Positions 8,420-18,670 of a stretch of DNA of 64,000 nt are shown one piece after another (position 1 is the first letter of the stretch; each line of letters starts with the position of its first letter). The stretch lies in assembly GCF_009903685.1 (NCBI RefSeq), contig NZ_JAAABI010000004.1, positions 62,001-126,000 of the forward strand, written 5' to 3'. The notes beneath the pieces are model-generated. The model had not been told where the DNA came from. It ran no database searches and worked only from the letters and a program-made list of their open reading frames with translations. The DNA comes from Flagellimonas ochracea (GTDB lineage: Bacteria; Bacteroidota; Bacteroidia; Flavobacteriales; Flavobacteriaceae). The translations under genes were made by a program, and so were the position numbers.

Positions 8420-11400
8420 ATGGTCAAAAATTACCTTACACTACTTTTTCTTTTTTCTTTCTCGTCTGTTTTTTCGCAAGCTTTTATTACAACCTGGAAA
8501 ACTGATAATCCCGGCGCATCCGCGGACAATCAAATCACCATACCTACTTTTTCCGGAGAAATCTACAACTATACCATTGATTGGGGTGATGGAACATCCA
8601 ACACCAATGTTACAGGAGACATCACGCATACCTATGGTTTACCGGGTACCTACCAAGTTTCTATCTCGGGTACATTTCCAAGAATATTCTTTAATTTTTT
8701 CCCGGAAGACGAGGCAAAGGATTATGAGAAATTACTGTCGGTAGATCAGTGGGGGTCGGTTCAATGGTCATCAATGGACAATGCTTTTGCCAGATGTTCT
8801 AATTTGGATATAAAAGCAGTAGACATCCCTGATTTGTCCAATGTTACAAGTATGTCATTAATGTTTCGCGGCTGCTCCAGTCTAATAGGAAATGATAGCT
8901 TTTCAGTCTGGGATGTAAGCAATGTGAATGCCATGTTTGGGGTGTTCTTGGATGCTCCCTTGTTCAATCAAGATATCGGGGGTTGGGATGTTTCCAATGT
9001 GACGGACATGGGAGCCATGTTTTCGGGAGCTACATCATTTAACCAAGACATTGGGGCTTGGGACGTGTCACAGGTTACGAGAATGGTGAACATGTTCAGC
9101 CGTGCCAGTTCATTTAATCAAGATATTGGCGGTTGGGACGTATCATTGGTTGATGATATGAGTTCCATGTTCTTTGAAGCGAACAGTTTTAACAGTGACA
9201 TTAACGGTTGGGACGTCTCAAACGTCACCAATATGACCACTATGTTTTTAGGTAATCAAGCCTTTAACCAGCCATTGGATAATTGGGATGTTTCTGGAGT
9301 GACCAGTATGGCTCTAATGTTCTTTTTTGCTTCGGAATTCAATCAAGATATAAGTTCATGGGATGTATCCAATGTTACGGGTATGAATGGTATGTTTCAA
9401 AATGCCGCATCCTTTGACCAAGACTTAAGTGCTTGGGATGTATCCAATGTAACCGACATGGATCTGATGTTTTTTGATACCAAATTATCAACGGCCAATT
9501 ATGATAAACTTTTAAAAGGGTGGAGCAGTTTACCAAGTCTGCAAAACAATGTTATTTTCCATGCAGGGAACAGTCAGTATTGTGGTTCAGTTGACGAGCG
9601 TCAATCCATTATTGATACGTATGGCTGGACAATCACGGATGATGGGCCTAACTCCGAGTGTTTTTTCATGACCACATGGAAAACCGATAATCCTGGTGGT
9701 TCCGAAGACAATCAAATCTCTATTCCCACTTTTCCAGGAGAGGCGTACAACTATACCGTGGATTGGGGTGACGGTACAATTGATACCAATGTAAGTGGTT
9801 CCATCGTTCATAGCTTCGACCAATCTGGAATTTATGAAGTACGTATTAGGGGTCAATTCCCGGCGATTTATTTTGCCAATCAGGGAGATGCCCAAAAGTT
9901 GTTATCCATAGATCAATGGGGTCATATCAAATGGGAAAATATGATTCAAGCCTTTAAAGGCTGCTCAAATATGGATGTTCTCGCAGTCGACATCCCAGAT
10001 TTCTCAAATACTACAAATATTAGTGGAATGTTTGCCAATTGTACGGCATTGGAGGGCAATGACTCTTTTGAAAATTGGGATGTATCGGGCATTGATTGGA
10101 TGGCGGAGCTCTTTAATTCAGCCGAAAAGTTTAACCAAGATATAGGCAGTTGGGATGTGGGGAATGTTCGGAGTATGGGATCCATGTTTATAGGGGCTAG
10201 CTCATTTAATCAAGACATTGGGGGTTGGGATGTTGGCAACGTTTCAACCATGCAAGCCATGTTTCAGGGCGCTGAATCCTTTAACCAAGATATTGGTGGT
10301 TGGGATGTAGGCAATGTGGAAACCATGTTGCAAATGTTTGCCGGAGCTCGGGCGTTCAATCAAGATATAGGGAACTGGAATGTTAGCTCAGTGAATCGAA
10401 TGGCCAGCATGTTTGGATCTGCTGCTGCCTTTAACCAGGACATATCTGGCTGGGATGTTTCCAATGTGACGGATATGTCTACCATGTTTTTATTCGCTAC
10501 GTCCTTTAACTATGATTTCGATGGCTGGGATGTTTCCAATGTTATCGACATGGGAAGTATGTTTCAAAATGCTAGCGCCTTTGACCAAGACTTAAGTTTA
10601 TGGGATGTGTCCAATGTAACGGACATGACCTCCATGTTTTTGAACACTGGACTTTCCTTGATCAATTATGACCGGACTCTTAATGCCTGGGCGGATTTAC
10701 CCAATCTTCAAACCAATGTTGCTTTTAATGCTGGCAGCAGTCAATTCTGTGAATCTGCAGAAGCTAGACAGTTCATCATTGATACCTATGGTTGGAACGT
10801 TATGGATGGCGGCGAGTCCCCACTGTGCAACCAGGATAATGACGGAGACGGCGTCTTTGACCATAAGGATGACTGTTTAAATACGCTGCCAGGCGTTGCA
10901 GTAAATAACAATGGCTGTGATTTCGTTCCAAATGATGCGATACAAGTTTTTGTATCGACGCCTAGTTGCACGGGTAGTTCGGATGGATCTATAGAAGTTA
11001 CCACGAGTATTTCAGGTTATTTGCTGGATATTTCGATTGAAGGCACAGGTGTTTCCGATCAATTTGATGATGTGGATTCCGATGAGGGACTAAAAATAGA
11101 TGACTTACCAGTCGGGAGTTATACCGTTGTAATTTCAATTCCTGAAATACTATTTGAACAAACTTATGGTGTTTCGGTGAATGAAATTGACTCTGTGAGT
11201 GGAAAAAGAAGCCAATTGGACACAAAGGCAAGAACGGCCTCATACATCGTATCGGGAAGCAAGACTTATGAAGTATCCATTAATGGGGAAAGCAACTACT
11301 ACAGCTTCGAGAGTACCGAGTCACGGACACTTGTATTGGAAAATTTAATGGGACAAAACGAGGTGGTAATTTCTGGCGAGAATGACTGTCAAGGCAATAT

Positions 11401-11650
11401 CACGGATAGTTTTTTTGTTGGCGATGCCATTCAAATTTATCCTACCATCTCTTCCTCAGACATAAATCTTCTTACCAGCAGCGACAAAGTTGGACTTCGA
11501 ATCTACAGTCTTGAGGGAAGACTAGTAAAGGAACTTCACTATGATCAAAAAGAAAATAATGTGGACATTTCCATGTTGGAATCTGGTCTGTATATTTTTC
11601 TTATTAACGTTGATGGACGAGAGGAAACCCTAAAAGTTATCAAAAGATGA
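8420..11650 (+). CDS. BspA-like (DUF285) repeat surface protein with T9SS type A sorting domain
   Basis: The 1076-residue protein has a signal peptide (MVKNYLTLLFLFSFSSVFSQ), then two copies of one large unit. Each unit has a PKD-like head (TTWKTDNPG, DWGDGT) and a run of ~24-residue DUF285 repeats of the type WDVSNVTDMSxMFxxAxxFN. The second unit starts near residue 418. An Asp-rich Ca-binding-like stretch (DNDGDGVFDHKDDC, about 806) and a C-terminal sorting domain ending KVIKR follow. Proteins of this type sit on the cell surface and may bind host, polymer or matrix ligands. Its last bases overlap the ATG of the following lipoprotein, as in the metalloprotease cassette. Confidence 0.9.
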   Translation: MVKNYLTLLFLFSFSSVFSQAFITTWKTDNPGASADNQITIPTFSGEIYNYTIDWGDGTSNTNVTGDITHTYGLPGTYQVSISGTFPRIFFNFFPEDEAKDYEKLLSVDQWGSVQWSSMDNAFARCSNLDIKAVDIPDLSNVTSMSLMFRGCSSLIGNDSFSVWDVSNVNAMFGVFLDAPLFNQDIGGWDVSNVTDMGAMFSGATSFNQDIGAWDVSQVTRMVNMFSRASSFNQDIGGWDVSLVDDMSSMFFEANSFNSDINGWDVSNVTNMTTMFLGNQAFNQPLDNWDVSGVTSMALMFFFASEFNQDISSWDVSNVTGMNGMFQNAASFDQDLSAWDVSNVTDMDLMFFDTKLSTANYDKLLKGWSSLPSLQNNVIFHAGNSQYCGSVDERQSIIDTYGWTITDDGPNSECFFMTTWKTDNPGGSEDNQISIPTFPGEAYNYTVDWGDGTIDTNVSGSIVHSFDQSGIYEVRIRGQFPAIYFANQGDAQKLLSIDQWGHIKWENMIQAFKGCSNMDVLAVDIPDFSNTTNISGMFANCTALEGNDSFENWDVSGIDWMAELFNSAEKFNQDIGSWDVGNVRSMGSMFIGASSFNQDIGGWDVGNVSTMQAMFQGAESFNQDIGGWDVGNVETMLQMFAGARAFNQDIGNWNVSSVNRMASMFGSAAAFNQDISGWDVSNVTDMSTMFLFATSFNYDFDGWDVSNVIDMGSMFQNASAFDQDLSLWDVSNVTDMTSMFLNTGLSLINYDRTLNAWADLPNLQTNVAFNAGSSQFCESAEARQFIIDTYGWNVMDGGESPLCNQDNDGDGVFDHKDDCLNTLPGVAVNNNGCDFVPNDAIQVFVSTPSCTGSSDGSIEVTTSISGYLLDISIEGTGVSDQFDDVDSDEGLKIDDLPVGSYTVVISIPEILFEQTYGVSVNEIDSVSGKRSQLDTKARTASYIVSGSKTYEVSINGESNYYSFESTESRTLVLENLMGQNEVVISGENDCQGNITDSFFVGDAIQIYPTISSSDINLLTSSDKVGLRIYSLEGRLVKELHYDQKENNVDISMLESGLYIFLINVDGREETLKVIKR

Positions 11651-12372
11651 AAAATCCTGAACGATATAAAATACCAATTATATTACAGTTGTTTTGTTTG
11701 CTACTTTCCTGTAGTAGTGGGGATGACAATACCGCCCCCCCACCTACTAACCAAAACCCCCCACCCGTAAATCAAACAAATCTACCTGGAAAAGCGGTTG
11801 GTGAACTTCCTGAAAATGGGGAACCTTGTTCCGACTATGAGGAGGTAACCGGCGATGATACTAAAGTGTCTGTCGCCTTTAGTTGGAGTGCAGCTCAATT
11901 TGCGGACAACTACATACTGGTGATTAACGAAGGCTCCAATGAGGTTTTTAGAAATACTTTTGTAAGTCGGGGTATTCGAGTGGTTTTGGATAGAGGGAAA
12001 ACCTTCACATGGCGGGTAATTTCCGCAAACGAAGATGGGCAAACCAATGGTGATACGTATTCATTCACTACGCCAGGAACACCAGTTGGCAATTTTGCCC
12101 CATATGCCGCGGAAATTACGGTGGCCTTTAATCAAGCATCATCCGAAATGGTCATTTCTTGGATTGGCAATGATGAAGATGGAGATGAACTAACATACGA
12201 TGCAAGGGTTTTTGAAGAAAGCGAATTGTTCTATGAGTCTTTTGATTTGATAGAAACTACTATACCCCCCTTAGCTTTTGTACCGTTTGCCACCTATGCA
12301 GTTGAGGTGGTGTCTAGAGATACATTTGGTAATTTTTCAGTATCACGAGTGTCTTTCATATCGTCAGAATAA
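11647..12372 (+). CDS. Small Fn3-like lipoprotein coupled to the BspA-like gene
   Basis: The 241-residue protein has a lipoprotein signal with lipobox LLLSC, a Pro/Asn-rich linker (APPPTNQNPPP) and two Fn3/Ig-like units (FSWSAAQFADNYIL, FTWRVISANED, VISWIGNDEDGD, YAVEVVSRD). Layout and position mirror the lipoprotein at 4900. Both start inside the AAAAGATGA that ends the upstream T9SS cargo gene. The function is unknown; a role in retaining, assembling or displaying the upstream cargo is an inference from this conserved pairing. Confidence 0.85.
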   Translation: MKNPERYKIPIILQLFCLLLSCSSGDDNTAPPPTNQNPPPVNQTNLPGKAVGELPENGEPCSDYEEVTGDDTKVSVAFSWSAAQFADNYILVINEGSNEVFRNTFVSRGIRVVLDRGKTFTWRVISANEDGQTNGDTYSFTTPGTPVGNFAPYAAEITVAFNQASSEMVISWIGNDEDGDELTYDARVFEESELFYESFDLIETTIPPLAFVPFATYAVEVVSRDTFGNFSVSRVSFISSE

Positions 12373-12411
12373 AAGAAATTGAATTCTAATTCTTTGCGGA
12401 GGCGTCGAGGT

Positions 12412-13312
12412 TTACTTTTTTACGTTAATCAAAACCGCTTCGCAGCTTCTTAGGTAGGAGTTCAACGTTATGGTTTCGGCTTTGACAGTACTTGCTATTT
12501 CCACAGAAACGGTGTTCGGCGATACTTCTCCCAAGTTATGTGCGTATAACAAGAAGTCATTGGGCTTTTCCGGGTCCAGCTCAATATCAAATTCACGTAA
12601 ATCATTGGTCAAGAGATGTTTGGATAAGACAAGGGCTCCGTTAAGATAAATTGATACGATGTCTCCATCCTCTTTTTCGTGGTCCCATATTTTTACGGTT
12701 AAATGCTCACTTTCAAATACTAAATTTTTGACATAAGAGATTCTACGACCCTCAAACTCTTTCCGGAGTGGGGGGGTCACATTTGTCTTTGCCGCGATAG
12801 GCGATGAGGTTATTTTCTTTAGTTTTTTTCTGTCCTTTTTCTTCTCCTTATTTGATTGGTTTTGGTTGTTCCTCGCCAATAGGGCCTGCCTTTTTCGCTC
12901 ATCGGACTCCTTATTCTTGATTGAGAAAAAAGGAGTTGCAAATTTGGCCACTCGTTCCTTGTTGTTCGGCAAGAGTTCAATGCCCATTACTTGATAACTA
13001 GTGCCAGAATTTATGTTTTTTGCAAGCTTTATTCCTTTGGCATACCCATTGTTTTTAAACCTACCTAATTCTTGTACCACTGTTTTATTACGCACCAAAA
13101 AAAAGCGAATGGATTTTTGTGGTATCCATGTTTTTTGTTGTCCAGCGTAATTCGGCCAATGCTGCGGTTTCCCATACCGTTGAGCTTATGGGATAGGTAA
13201 TGGTTATGGCTGATTTGTTTTCAGTCGAACTGTCTTGGGCACTGATTGTTCCTAAACAAAAGGTAAAAACCAAAAATAACACCTTGGTGGTTGTTCTGCC
13301 AACTTTTTTCAT
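12412..13312 (-). pseudogene. Secreted Ig-like protein gene broken at a homopolymer (or phase-variable)
   Basis: The first frame (13312 to 13088) gives a signal peptide (TKVLFLVFTFCLGTISAQ) and an Ig-like start (ITITYPISSTVWETAALAEL). It then stops just after IHSLFFGA. The second frame (to 12412) continues the same fold (VRNKTVVQELGRFKNNGYAK), a Lys-rich linker and a C-terminal domain with GDIVSIYLNGALVLSK and NLGEVSPNTVSVEI. The frames would join if the 8-base A tract at 13097-13104 had 7 bases. This may be a true frameshift, a sequencing error or slipped-strand phase variation. The C-terminal domain resembles one I recall from other secreted Bacteroidota proteins. The substrate is unknown. 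Confidence 0.75.
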
Positions 13313-13558
13313 TTAAAGCCCTTGAAAATTTCCAGGTAACTGCACTAAAAAACATTTTGTCTGGAATGTGTTCAAGAAAACCGATAAGAATTCTACTGAT
13401 TTACTGTAAAAATGCGGTTTTCTTGTGGTATTCAAATCCAGTTTTACCGGAGGTTGAGTTTGGTTCACCTGGAAGATACAAAAAAAGCGGTGAAGAAAAC
13501 CAAAGCTTTTTCTTTCTGGCCAGACTATTTGGCATTGGGTGCCATCACTTGTTTTTCT

Positions 13559-13903
13559 TTAAGCATAATCAGGCAAAAATATGTTTTCCACGTGCAGGAT
13601 TTGTATGTTCAGCTTTTGGCAGAGCATTGTAAGAACATTGAAAACAGACATTTGCATAAGACCTTTTGTTTCCAGTATTTGATCTTCTGAGTTGATTTCA
13701 ATCCTGAACCGATTTTCATTTTCAACCTGAACAGCGATTGGGTAAAATATTCCAACGGTGTTTTCAACTAACTTGTGGATGGCTGAAGTGTCCAACGAAT
13801 GGCTCGCTGCTCCCCAGATAACAGTTGATGCCAATTTGGTTCCCTTTGAGTTTCCCATTATAGGCTTTGAATCAGTTTTAAGATGCTCAATAGTCTGTCC
13901 CAT
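13559..13903 (-). CDS. Hypothetical protein, 114 residues
   Basis: I do not recognise this family. The ATG at 13903 opens a frame with balanced composition (MGQTIEHLKTDSKPIMGNSK at the start, ENIFLPDYA at the end) and no signal peptide or membrane segment. It stands alone between the broken secreted-protein gene and a ~300 bp AT-rich gap, with no operon partner. A cytosolic protein is likely. The codon pattern looks plausible for a real gene, but there is no motif to support a role. Confidence 0.5.
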   Translation of the reverse strand: MGQTIEHLKTDSKPIMGNSKGTKLASTVIWGAASHSLDTSAIHKLVENTVGIFYPIAVQVENENRFRIEINSEDQILETKGLMQMSVFNVLTMLCQKLNIQILHVENIFLPDYA

Positions 13904-14248
13904 CTTGTTTTAGGGCAAAACTAATGGAATTTATTCATTTATTAATATTTATATTATTCATACAATACATAAACCAAATTTATTAAAATATTTAAATAAT
14001 GTGGTGCATTCGAAAAGATGAAATATATAACTACTTCATTTTCAAAATCTTAAATTGTGTACTGCCATAGCTTGGCGTGTATCTTAAAAAATACATGAAT
14101 TATGCGATGAAAAACGGTTGTCTTTCATCATATATCTGATGTTTCACAACAAATGATTGTTCAAATACAACATATGTTCCCTTTTGTTTACAGTAGTTGG
14201 TATGTTTGATTGTCTTACTACGTAAGGAAAAACCTCATCCTCAGCCGA
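13904..14248. other. AT-rich non-coding interval before the gliding-type adhesin operon
   Basis: There is no gene here. The interval is very AT-rich and probably holds the promoters of the flanking divergent genes. TATGTTTG at 14201-14208 fits the -7 consensus for the adhesin operon and lies 40 bp before its ATG. A perfect AACATATGTT palindrome at 14169-14178 could be an operator. Confidence 0.5.
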
Positions 14249-17200
14249 ATGAACATTGCATCTACGAGCCAAGCAAAGGGAGTCATCTTTATGGCTTTTT
14301 TGTTATTTTTCTTTTTAGGCCCGCATAGCTATGCCCAAGATTGTGCTATTGGAGCAGGAGTTGACGAATCTATTTGCGAAAATCAGGCAACGTTGAATCT
14401 TTCTGGGTCTGCCTCTGGTTCTTTTCTGGTTAACCCTTCTTGGTCTCAAGTCGGCGGTCCCATGATTACCATAGACAATCCTTCTGACCTTACTACGCCA
14501 ATAAGCGGATACATGGGAGGAAACACGTATACCTTTCGGTTGAGCGCCACTTGTTCTGATGGCACCGCTTTGTTTGAAGATGTTGATTTTATCGTGGAAT
14601 CCGAAGTGACGGCAGATGCCGGAGCGGACCAAATAGTAAACCAAATATCAGCCGTATTTCTTAATGCCTCCGCACCAACTTCAGGTGTAGGTACTTGGAG
14701 CCAAACATCAGGACCCACCCTGGTCAGTTTTGCCAATGTAAACGACCCCAACACCCAAGTATTTGGACTGGACGATGGCACTTATTTCTTTCAATGGACC
14801 GTTTCCAATAGTGTCTGCCCGCCCATATCTGATACTGCTGGAGTTTCCGTTCAGGGAACTGACGTTGAACTGGAGTTGCAGGTTAACAATCCCTCTCCCG
14901 ATGTGGGTGAAGTCGTCACCTTTACAGTAAATCTTAGCAATGATGGGACTATAGCGGCCTCAGGGATTTCTGTGGAACAGGTAATTCCTTTAGGATTTGA
15001 CAATATCGTGGGCATTAGCAATGGGGGCACCTTTAATTTTGGATCCAGGACCGTTACGTGGACGGGGCTAACAGTTCCTTTAGGAACAAACACCACCTTA
15101 CTCGCTTTCAATGCCACGGTGCAGACTCCTACACCCACCCCGGGGGAATACACACACACGGCCGAGGTTACTTTTGCAAACGAATTTGATGTTGATAGTA
15201 CGCCAAATAACGATGATGGTGATCAAAGTGAGGATGACGAAGCTAATTTGACCGTAGCACCACAGCAAGCGGACCTATCTCTTACAAAAACGGTAGTCGG
15301 GAACGAATTAACCCCCAATGTTGGCGAACAGATTACCTTTGCAATCATGGCAATCAACAGTGGTCCCGATGATGCGACCAATGTGGTTGTCGTTGACCAA
15401 TTGCTTTCTGGATTTCAATTTGAATCCTATACAGCAACAGCGGGCAGCTATGATAATGCCACTGGGTTTTGGCAATTGGGAACACTGACCAATGGTGCCA
15501 CCGAAACCTTAACGATAACTGTAACCGTAAACCCCACAGGCAACTATACCAATACCGCCCAAGTAATTGCTTCGGATGCTTTTGATTTTGATTCCACTCC
15601 AGCAAATGGGGTGTCCTCCGAAGATGATCAAGGCGATATAACGATAACTCCAGTATCCGTAATCGATCTTGAGCTTACCAAGATTGCAGATAATCCAACT
15701 CCGGATGTCGGGGTCATCGTAATTTTCACGCTGACAATATCCAATACTGGCCCCAGCCAAGCCACATCTATTGACGTTCTAGATTTGATTCCTTCTGGAT
15801 TTACCTACGTTTCAGATGATGGCGCGGGTGATTATGACGATGCTACCGGTATTTGGGATGTGGGAACTTTGGCAAGCGGAAGTACCGAAGTTCTTAACAT
15901 TACAGCATCTGTGAACCCCTCAGGAAGTTATAGCAATGTGGCCCAAGTGGTTGCTCATGATCAAGCCGATAGTGATTCCACACCAAACAACAATGTATTG
16001 GCAGAGGATGACCAGGATCAGGCTGTGTTGAACCCAAATCCCATTGTCGATGTTTCTGTGACGCAGATTGCGGACAACCTAGCACCCAATGTGGGTGATC
16101 AAATCAACTTTACCATTACAGTGCTCAATGATGGACCCAGCGATGCCACCAATGTTGTGGTTACTGATGTATTGCCTTCTGGCTATGCTTATGTGAATGC
16201 CACAGCTTCCAATGGATTCTACAATCCCCTTATCGGATCGTGGATTCTTGGGAATTTAGCTAGTGGAACTTCTGAAACATTGATTCTGACTGCGGATGTG
16301 CTTCCAAGTGGTGTGTATGCCAATACAGCGGAGCTAACCGGTTTGTCTGAAACCGACAGCGATTCGTTTCCTGCAAACAATGACGGAACAGAAGATGACC
16401 AACAGACAGTGGTCCCGGTTCCTGTTCAGGTATCAGATCTTATCCTAAGAAAATTTGTGAATGTTTTAAGCCCTTTGGTGGGACAAGAGGTAATTTTTGA
16501 CATCAACATATCCAATGAAGGTCCCAGCGATGTCACAGGAGTAGAAATTTTGGATATCCTGCCTTCTGGGTATACCTATATTTCCAATTCTAGAACAGCG
16601 GGAGTATACAACCCAGCAACAGGTATTTGGGATTTGAACGGTATCATCTTAAATGGTACCACGGAGACTTTGACCATTGTTGCCACAGTAAATCCTTCAG
16701 GGGATTACTTCAATGTAACAGAGGTGATCGCTTCAGATAATATTGACCCGAATTCAACGCCCAACAATACCAATGTTTTTGAAAACGATTACGATAGTGC
16801 AGGAACAACACCCATCCCGGCAGCAGATTTGAGTTTAGATAAGACTGTGGACAACGAGTTTCCCGATGTTCTGGACAATGTAACGTTCACTTTGACCTTG
16901 AACAATACTGGGCCAAGCGATGCGACTGGCGTAAGCATTTTGGATGAGCTTCCCTCTGGATACACATATGTTTCTGATGATTCAGGAGGAACTTATAATG
17001 CCCTTAATGGTATATGGAATGTGGGAGGCGTTGTTGCAGGCAGCAATGCAGTGTTGAACATTGTTGCGCAAGTGAATCCTTCTGGAACCTATTCCAATAC
17101 TGCCGAAGTTTTGACAGTCATTGAATTGGACCCAGATTCTACTCCCAACAATCAAGTAGCTGGAGAAGACGACCAAGATGAACAGTCAACCACACCCAGA

Positions 17201-18658
17201 GCGGTCACGGATATTTCTATCATAAAGACGGTGGACGATATGTCCCCTTCCGTGGGAGACCAAATCGTTTTCACAATTACGGCCCAGAATTCAGGTCCTA
17301 ACAACGCAACAGGGTTAGTAATCGAAGACCAACTGGCTTCCGGTTATGATTTTATTTTGGTGTCCGCATCATCAGGGACCTACGATGAACTATCTGGAGC
17401 ATGGGATTTGTCAACCATCATTAGTGGAACATCAGAAACAATGCAAATAACGGCTTTGGTACTCCCTACTGGTGATTATAGAAATACCGCTGAACTTATT
17501 GCATTGGACACTTTTGACCCTGATTCAACTCCCAACAACAATTTAAACTCGGAAGATGATCAAGAGACCATTGTGCCCGTGCCCAACGGGCTTGCAGATT
17601 TAAGCCTAACTATGGCTGTGGATGATGCCACGCCCAATGTAGGTGATGTGGTTCGATTTACCTTGAGCATAACCAATAATGGGCCAAGTGATGCGACCGG
17701 GATTTTGGTCAGCAACGAATTACCTTCCGGATACACTTATGAAGCACATATTGGTACTGCTGGTATTTATAACCCGAACACAGGAGTTTGGAACATTAAT
17801 GGAACACTTTTAGATCAAAACACAGAGACCTTGGAACTGCTTGCCCTTGTCAATCCTCCAACGGATACTCCAGACGAATATTTGACTACCGCGCTCATTT
17901 CAGCTAGTAATTTTCCCGACCCCAATAGTAATCCCAGCCAAGGAATCGGTGTGGATGACTATTCCGACGGTATCACGGATGATGACGAGACCAGTGCAAT
18001 TGTTGTTCCACAGACCACGGATATAGCTTTAAGCAAAACGGTGGATCAACTTAATCCAAATATTGGAGATGAAGTGACATTTACTATAACCGTTACCAAC
18101 CAAGGAAACGCTACGGCGACCAATCTCGGAATAGAGGAGTTCTTGCCCAGAGGGTACAAATTGATTTCCTCACAAACCACGCTGGGCACTTTTGATGAAT
18201 TCTCAGGATTTTGGGAGATTGATGCTTTAGCTACTTCGCAGTCAGCTTCTCTTTCAATTATTGTGGAAGTGCAAGACGTTGATGACTACTTGAACATCGT
18301 CAATTTGGCCTTTGTAGATCAATGGGACGTGGATACAACCAATGATTCGGATCAAGCATTTGTTGAACCGACCTGTTTGGTCATTTACAATGAGTTTTCT
18401 CCCAATGGGGATGGCGTAAATGATTTTTTCAAGATTGACTGTATTTCCAGATTTCCCAACAATCGACTTCAAGTGTATAACCGATGGGGAAATATTGTCT
18501 ATGAAAAACGCGGATATGGCAATGATTGGGATGGTATTGCCAATGGAAGAGCAGCAGTTCAAAAGGGAGATTTGCTTCCCGTGGGAACGTACTACTACAT
18601 ATTGGAACTTGGCGACGGTTCTGAACCAAAAACGGATTGGTTATATATCAATAGGTAG
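14249..18658 (+). CDS. SprB-like DUF11-repeat adhesin with gliding-type C-terminal (T9SS type B) domain
   Basis: I start the gene at the ATG at 14249, because the -7 promoter element at 14201-14208 places the transcript start after the upstream TTG at 14210. The hydrophobic signal (MAFLLFFFLGPHSYAQ) follows. After PKD-like segments there are nine DUF11 repeats, each opening with a pattern such as DLSLTKTV....PNVGDQITFTI and containing LPSGYTYVS. The C-terminus has the CHU_C/gliding domain (NEFSPNGDGVNDFFKI, RWGNIVYE, GTYYYILELGDG), which targets T9SS type B cargo. With the SprF and OmpA genes downstream it forms the standard cluster for exporting a SprB-type surface adhesin. Confidence 0.92.
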   Translation: MNIASTSQAKGVIFMAFLLFFFLGPHSYAQDCAIGAGVDESICENQATLNLSGSASGSFLVNPSWSQVGGPMITIDNPSDLTTPISGYMGGNTYTFRLSATCSDGTALFEDVDFIVESEVTADAGADQIVNQISAVFLNASAPTSGVGTWSQTSGPTLVSFANVNDPNTQVFGLDDGTYFFQWTVSNSVCPPISDTAGVSVQGTDVELELQVNNPSPDVGEVVTFTVNLSNDGTIAASGISVEQVIPLGFDNIVGISNGGTFNFGSRTVTWTGLTVPLGTNTTLLAFNATVQTPTPTPGEYTHTAEVTFANEFDVDSTPNNDDGDQSEDDEANLTVAPQQADLSLTKTVVGNELTPNVGEQITFAIMAINSGPDDATNVVVVDQLLSGFQFESYTATAGSYDNATGFWQLGTLTNGATETLTITVTVNPTGNYTNTAQVIASDAFDFDSTPANGVSSEDDQGDITITPVSVIDLELTKIADNPTPDVGVIVIFTLTISNTGPSQATSIDVLDLIPSGFTYVSDDGAGDYDDATGIWDVGTLASGSTEVLNITASVNPSGSYSNVAQVVAHDQADSDSTPNNNVLAEDDQDQAVLNPNPIVDVSVTQIADNLAPNVGDQINFTITVLNDGPSDATNVVVTDVLPSGYAYVNATASNGFYNPLIGSWILGNLASGTSETLILTADVLPSGVYANTAELTGLSETDSDSFPANNDGTEDDQQTVVPVPVQVSDLILRKFVNVLSPLVGQEVIFDINISNEGPSDVTGVEILDILPSGYTYISNSRTAGVYNPATGIWDLNGIILNGTTETLTIVATVNPSGDYFNVTEVIASDNIDPNSTPNNTNVFENDYDSAGTTPIPAADLSLDKTVDNEFPDVLDNVTFTLTLNNTGPSDATGVSILDELPSGYTYVSDDSGGTYNALNGIWNVGGVVAGSNAVLNIVAQVNPSGTYSNTAEVLTVIELDPDSTPNNQVAGEDDQDEQSTTPRAVTDISIIKTVDDMSPSVGDQIVFTITAQNSGPNNATGLVIEDQLASGYDFILVSASSGTYDELSGAWDLSTIISGTSETMQITALVLPTGDYRNTAELIALDTFDPDSTPNNNLNSEDDQETIVPVPNGLADLSLTMAVDDATPNVGDVVRFTLSITNNGPSDATGILVSNELPSGYTYEAHIGTAGIYNPNTGVWNINGTLLDQNTETLELLALVNPPTDTPDEYLTTALISASNFPDPNSNPSQGIGVDDYSDGITDDDETSAIVVPQTTDIALSKTVDQLNPNIGDEVTFTITVTNQGNATATNLGIEEFLPRGYKLISSQTTLGTFDEFSGFWEIDALATSQSASLSIIVEVQDVDDYLNIVNLAFVDQWDVDTTNDSDQAFVEPTCLVIYNEFSPNGDGVNDFFKIDCISRFPNNRLQVYNRWGNIVYEKRGYGNDWDGIANGRAAVQKGDLLPVGTYYYILELGDGSEPKTDWLYINR

Positions 18659-18670
18659 ATAAAAACATAA

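Noticed and set aside
13400..13410. Fourth TTTACTGTAAA palindrome as part of an iteron family
   Set aside because: It is a lone copy in AT-rich sequence 20 kb away from the cluster, which can occur by chance.
14169..14178. AACATATGTT as a significant operator
   Set aside because: It is a short AT-rich palindrome, one copy only, and not distinctive in this region.
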